Below, piece by piece: positions 33,439 through 35,843 of a stretch of 35,843 nt of DNA. The notes under the pieces were generated by a model that saw only the letters and a program-made list of their open reading frames with translations, did not search any database and was not told the origin of the DNA. A program made the translations under genes and the position numbers. This stretch comes from Kiritimatiellia bacterium (GTDB lineage: Bacteria; Verrucomicrobiota; Kiritimatiellia; CAIQIC01; Lenti-01), in the NCBI GenBank assembly GCA_017540905.1, contig JAFYAC010000014.1:1-35843 (forward strand), in the 5' to 3' direction. Every line of letters starts with the position of its first letter. Position 1 is the stretch's first letter.

Positions 33439-33871
33439 TAGATCGGTTTCAGGCATGGTGTGGGCTCCTTCCAACAAAGCAAACTCCGATTTATCCGATG
33501 CCTGCGCCAACTCTTCGGCCATATTTTCCAACAGCTTCTTCTTTTGCATTCCAATGCGCGCAAGGACGGATGCCCCGGGTGCGGGGCATCCGTCCTTGTG
33601 CACGTATTGAAGATTTTTCCGATTCCGGAAGATGAAGTGTTGGGGCAACTCCGCACATGATTCCGCAAATGCCCGGGAATCAGAATGGGAATAATTTCCA
33701 TCGTGCGGGCAGCGACGGAGGCCCCGGACACGAGGCCACCGTCGCTGCCCGCGTTGTTGGGATGCCATTGGACCAGTCATTGGGAAGCATCGCCGGAGCG
33801 TTAGCGAAGGCATCGGACAAATCGGAGTTCCTCCATCTTGGCACGGCCATACCTTTTCTGAAACCGCTCTA
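33439..33871. repeat. Nested inverted-repeat element, family E (433 bp)
   Basis: Outer arms of about 80 bp (33439-33518 against about 33790-33871) share TAGA(T/G)CGGTTTCAG at the ends and AACTCCGATTT(A/G)TCCGATGCC inside. Two strong hairpins lie within. CAAGGACGGATGCCCC (33561-33576) pairs perfectly with GGGGCATCCGTCCTTG (33583-33598). GCGGGCAGCGACGGAGGCC (33706-33724) pairs with 33735-33753 with one A/A mismatch. Folded, this gives a stem with two arms. No convincing gene: short frames in it simply follow the arms. It fills the 33428-33984 gap with the motif at 33932. Confidence 0.85.
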
Positions 33872-33931
33872 CCCTCTTTTCCCCTTCCCCTCCTGCCCCC
33901 TGCCGCTTCCTCTTCCCTGCCCCCCCTAATT

Positions 33932-33948
33932 GCGATATCAAGGAAAAC
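33932..33948 (+). promoter_or_regulatory. GCGATATCAAGGAAAAC motif upstream of copy 3
   Basis: Followed by ACTTGCTTTTTCC; the downstream edge is 36 bases from the start codon of copy 3. Preceded by about 60 bases of C/T-rich DNA. Confidence 0.85.
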
Positions 33949-33984
33949 ACTTGCTTTTTCCGCGGAATCCGCCATCATGCCCCC

Positions 33985-34971
33985 ATGAAAACCACCCCCC
34001 TGTTCCCCCCCGGCTACCTCCAAGCTCTCGCCACCGACTGCTTCGGACTCGACCGCGCTCCCTCCGATCCCCGCGCCGCCCCCGCCCAGCTGGTGGAAGC
34101 CGGTTTCTCCCTGGCCTTCTTCGGCGGCGCCCTTGCCGCCCACATCCTCTGGTACGGCGGTAAAGCCCTTCTCGACCGCATCCGCCGCCGTGTCTCGCCC
34201 CCCGAGCCCCTTCCCCCCGCCGCTCCCCAAGCCCCCGTTTCCCTCCGCGGCGTTCCCACCCCCGACGATGTCGAAGACGCATGGTACACCGACCCGCGCA
34301 CCCTCGCCGCCCGTCTCCGCATCGGCTCCCGCCTGGCCGACTTGGAACCGACGCTGGATGCCCGTTTCGTGTTCCGGAAATCCAGGGCCGGCTCCCGCCG
34401 CATCGTGGCCCGCCAGCCCGGCCTGAAGGGCTGGCTGCGCAAGAACGCCCCCTGCGTCACATACTCCACGGCCATGCATTACAAGAAGCTGGCCACGCGC
34501 CTCCGCCAACTGATCGGCCTTGACGCCCGCATTCCCCTGGAATGGCTCCTTCCCGACAACGAAGAAGACCTTTCAAGCCTTTCCGCCGGCGACCGGCAGT
34601 CCGCTGCCGCCGCCAGGACCAAGCTTTCCCGCCTTCTCGCGGACAACCCGAAAATCACGCACCTGGTCCGGACCGTCGAATCCAAGCTCGGCATCATGCG
34701 GATGGTGACCATCCGCCGCATCCAGGTCCCGCGCCCGGGCCGCGGCAAGCCGCGGAAAAAGCGGGGAAAGGCCGATAATCCCTTGATATCGCGAGTGACG
34801 CGCGGCGGCTTTTCGGCGAGGGCGGACGAGGTGCGCACGCAGGCATTCTGGGATGCCATACGCCGAATCTTGGGCGAACGGAATCCCGATCCGGAAACCC
34901 GACGCCTGCAATCCGACATCCGTGACTGGCTGAACGCCCCTCTCCAGGCCCGCCAAAACCGTCGCCGGTAG
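33985..34971 (+). CDS. Unknown protein, dispersed three-member family (copy 3)
   Basis: 328 residues, MKTTPLFPPGYLQALATDCFG. Same plan as copies 1 and 2: hydrophobic helix (FSLAFFGGALAAHILWYGG), basic turn, Pro-rich linker, SLRGVPTPDDVEDAW, LRIGSRLADLEPTLD, RIVARQPGLKGWLRKNAP, STAMHYKKLATRLRQLIGLD, EWLLPDNEED, LLADNPK, KLGIMRMVTIRRIQ, a strongly basic GRGKPRKKRGK stretch, NPLISRV, FWDAIRRILGERNPD and LNAPLQARQNRRR. The invariant WL(R/K)xNxP..YSTAMHYKKLA block faintly recalls the helical DNA-binding segments of some plasmid-borne proteins (DUF3102-like); that is only a suggestion. No Shine-Dalgarno sequence. It is enclosed by repeat elements E and A2. Confidence 0.85.
   Translation: MKTTPLFPPGYLQALATDCFGLDRAPSDPRAAPAQLVEAGFSLAFFGGALAAHILWYGGKALLDRIRRRVSPPEPLPPAAPQAPVSLRGVPTPDDVEDAWYTDPRTLAARLRIGSRLADLEPTLDARFVFRKSRAGSRRIVARQPGLKGWLRKNAPCVTYSTAMHYKKLATRLRQLIGLDARIPLEWLLPDNEEDLSSLSAGDRQSAAAARTKLSRLLADNPKITHLVRTVESKLGIMRMVTIRRIQVPRPGRGKPRKKRGKADNPLISRVTRGGFSARADEVRTQAFWDAIRRILGERNPDPETRRLQSDIRDWLNAPLQARQNRRR
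34781..34792 (-). repeat. Intragenic inverted core motif in copy 3
   Basis: The plus strand reads CCTTGATATCGC (PLISR codons), i.e. GCGATATCAAGG on the minus strand, facing the upstream motif 849 bp away. Confidence 0.85.
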
Positions 34972-35002
34972 GTGCCGGGCGGCAGGGGGGGAATGGAGTG
35001 TT

Positions 35003-35290
35003 GCTCAGATAAGGGTTTTTCCTTGCGGAAGGGGCCTGCGGCGCCAAACACGGAGGAAACGGAGGCACGGAGACACGGAGGGGATTGTGGCTGGGGTGTT
35101 TGTTGGAGGAGCCTTCGCACCCGGGAAACGCCGGACAAACGCTTCATCGGGACGTTTTTGAACGCGCGAAGCTCCTCCCTGCAAAAACTCCGTGTCTCCT
35201 TTCTCCGCGCGCGCCGTGTTTTGCGCCGCAGGCAGAGAAACAAGGAGTGCAAACGGGCTTGTCCCATGTGTGGGCGGAGCTTATCTGAGC
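35003..35290. repeat. Nested inverted-repeat element, family A copy 2
   Basis: Three levels: outer GCTCAGATAAG (35003-35013) / CTTATCTGAGC (35280-35290); middle CTGCGGCGCCAAACACGGAG... (about 35036-35080) / ...GCCGTGTTTTGCGCCGCAG (35188-35231); inner GGAGGAGCCTTCGC (about 35104-35117) / GCGAAGCTCCTCC (about 35166-35178, one bulge). Second copy of the element at 4703-4900. Between it and 35526 I see only a small hairpin (TGGCAC/GTGCCA near 35425-35445) and no gene. Confidence 0.85.
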
Positions 35291-35526
35291 CTCATTCGGG
35301 GGGAAGAGCATATCCGCGTCCAATCGAGGACGGAGACGGGGGGAGCGTACCTCGTGCGCCCCATTTGCTTGTTTAGACGGGCGGACGGACTGGGTCTGTT
35401 GCCGATGCAGGGTGGGGAAAAGATGGCACAGGAGGGTGCCAAGGGGGGGGCGAAGGGCGCGGGGAGGGTTGGATGGCACGATGCGGATGGGGGGAAGCAT
35501 GGGAAGAAATGTGTGGAAACTACAAT

Positions 35527-35543
35527 GTTTTCCTTGATATCGC
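35527..35543 (-). repeat. Solo GCGATATCAAGGAAAAC motif (site c)
   Basis: Exact 17-base match on the minus strand, followed by ATTGTAG. Upstream on that strand is a C-rich tract whose complement (35558-35615) has many G-runs. No family gene follows in this direction within the sequence seen. Confidence 0.85.
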
Positions 35544-35681
35544 GAGTGGTTGGGAACGGGGGGCTGGGAGGGGCGGGGGACGGGGATGGGGTGGGGTGGA
35601 GGAGGGTGGGGAGAGGGCCAGGAGAGGACAAAGAGAGCGAGGGAAGAGGGCGGGCAGTGCAAAGGGAAGTGCGGCGGGGAG

Positions 35682-35843
35682 GGGCGCATCTCCAGTTTGT
35701 GTCCCCTCCTCCCTCCCGCCTCGACTTTTGGTGCCCCTTGATTGGATAGCAAGGCCCCTGGTGGGGCGAGCCGTCCCCGGCGAGCCGGTGTGGAAGGGGG
35801 CAGGAGGTCTGGAAAACCGGCAAGAACGGCTCGGCGGGGACGC
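35682..35843 (-). repeat. Nested inverted-repeat element, family D copy 2 (cut by window end)
   Basis: GGCGCATCTCC(A/G)GTTTGTG, CGCCTCGACTTTTGGTG, TTGATTGGAT(A/G)GCAAGG and CTGGTGGGGCGAGCCGTCCC follow in the same order as the reverse complement of 26690-26840. The second half lies outside the window. Confidence 0.85.

Noticed and set aside
33460..33731. Small genes inside element E (66-97 codons)
   Set aside because: Frames follow the inverted-repeat arms, give similar peptides from both arms, and lack ribosome sites or a plausible protein fold.
33932..33960. Sigma-54 promoter in the motif region (GG...TTGC)
   Set aside because: The distance between GG and GC is 9, not 10, and the solo motif copies lack TTGC.

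Overview
The window is GC-rich chromosomal DNA (few GATATC or CTAG sites, third positions almost all G/C) from a Gram-negative anaerobe. hldD and kdsA point to a lipopolysaccharide with heptose and KDO. A class III (oxygen-sensitive) ribonucleotide reductase with its radical-SAM activase points to anaerobic life. The gene mix, the GC-rich repeat islands and the four-helix-bundle/zinc-finger protein remind me most of the Kiritimatiellota/Lentisphaerota/Verrucomicrobiota group. That placement is inference; no rRNA is present to settle it.

Layout. 1-4560: the C-terminal two thirds of ClpB, a four-helix-bundle plus C4 zinc-finger protein, an exported alpha/beta hydrolase (minus) and a small exported repeat protein. 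4561-7950: an acyl-CoA synthetase (minus) between repeat islands. 7950-13830: a polysaccharide flippase, then nrdD, an overlapping redoxin and nrdG, a complete anaerobic dNTP-making module. 13830-17585: a repeat-laden gap, then pgk and lepA. 17586-22528: a gap with palindromes, an unknown protein (copy 1 of a three-member family) and the minus-strand set NUDIX - cvpA - dnaG. 22529-25302: an HD nucleotidase, rpsL-rpsG with strong terminators, and a tail-anchored low-complexity protein. 25458-28789: unknown-family copy 2, then hldD and kdsA overlapping by four bases. 28796-33427: a palindrome array, a UvrD-like helicase with a DnaQ-like exonuclease inserted, and a sodium:solute symporter. 33428-35843: a repeat island enclosing unknown-family copy 3.

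The most unusual content is a candidate gene/site system. Three paralogous 324-335 residue proteins (18206-19180 minus, 25458-26465 minus, 33985-34971 plus) each have the same 16-base sequence GCGATATCAAGGAAAA 40-60 bases upstream. Each also carries the 12-base core (one mismatch in copy 1) in inverted orientation inside its own coding region, where it encodes L(I/V)SR. Three further solo copies lie at 17775, 31871 and 35527. Every GATATC I found in the window belongs to this motif. The proteins have a hydrophobic N-terminal helix and a nearly invariant central block. A DNA-binding protein with dispersed cognate sites, or a mobile or domesticated element, is the working hypothesis.

A second theme is a set of nested inverted-repeat elements of several families (160-460 bp, hairpins inside larger stems), several present twice, filling most intergenic gaps over 250 bp. 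A 22-bp-spaced pair of the palindrome TTTTCCAATCATTGGAAAA recurs in two gaps between convergent genes. Candidate sigma-70-type promoters with a recurrent TAG-like -10 can be read upstream of about ten genes.
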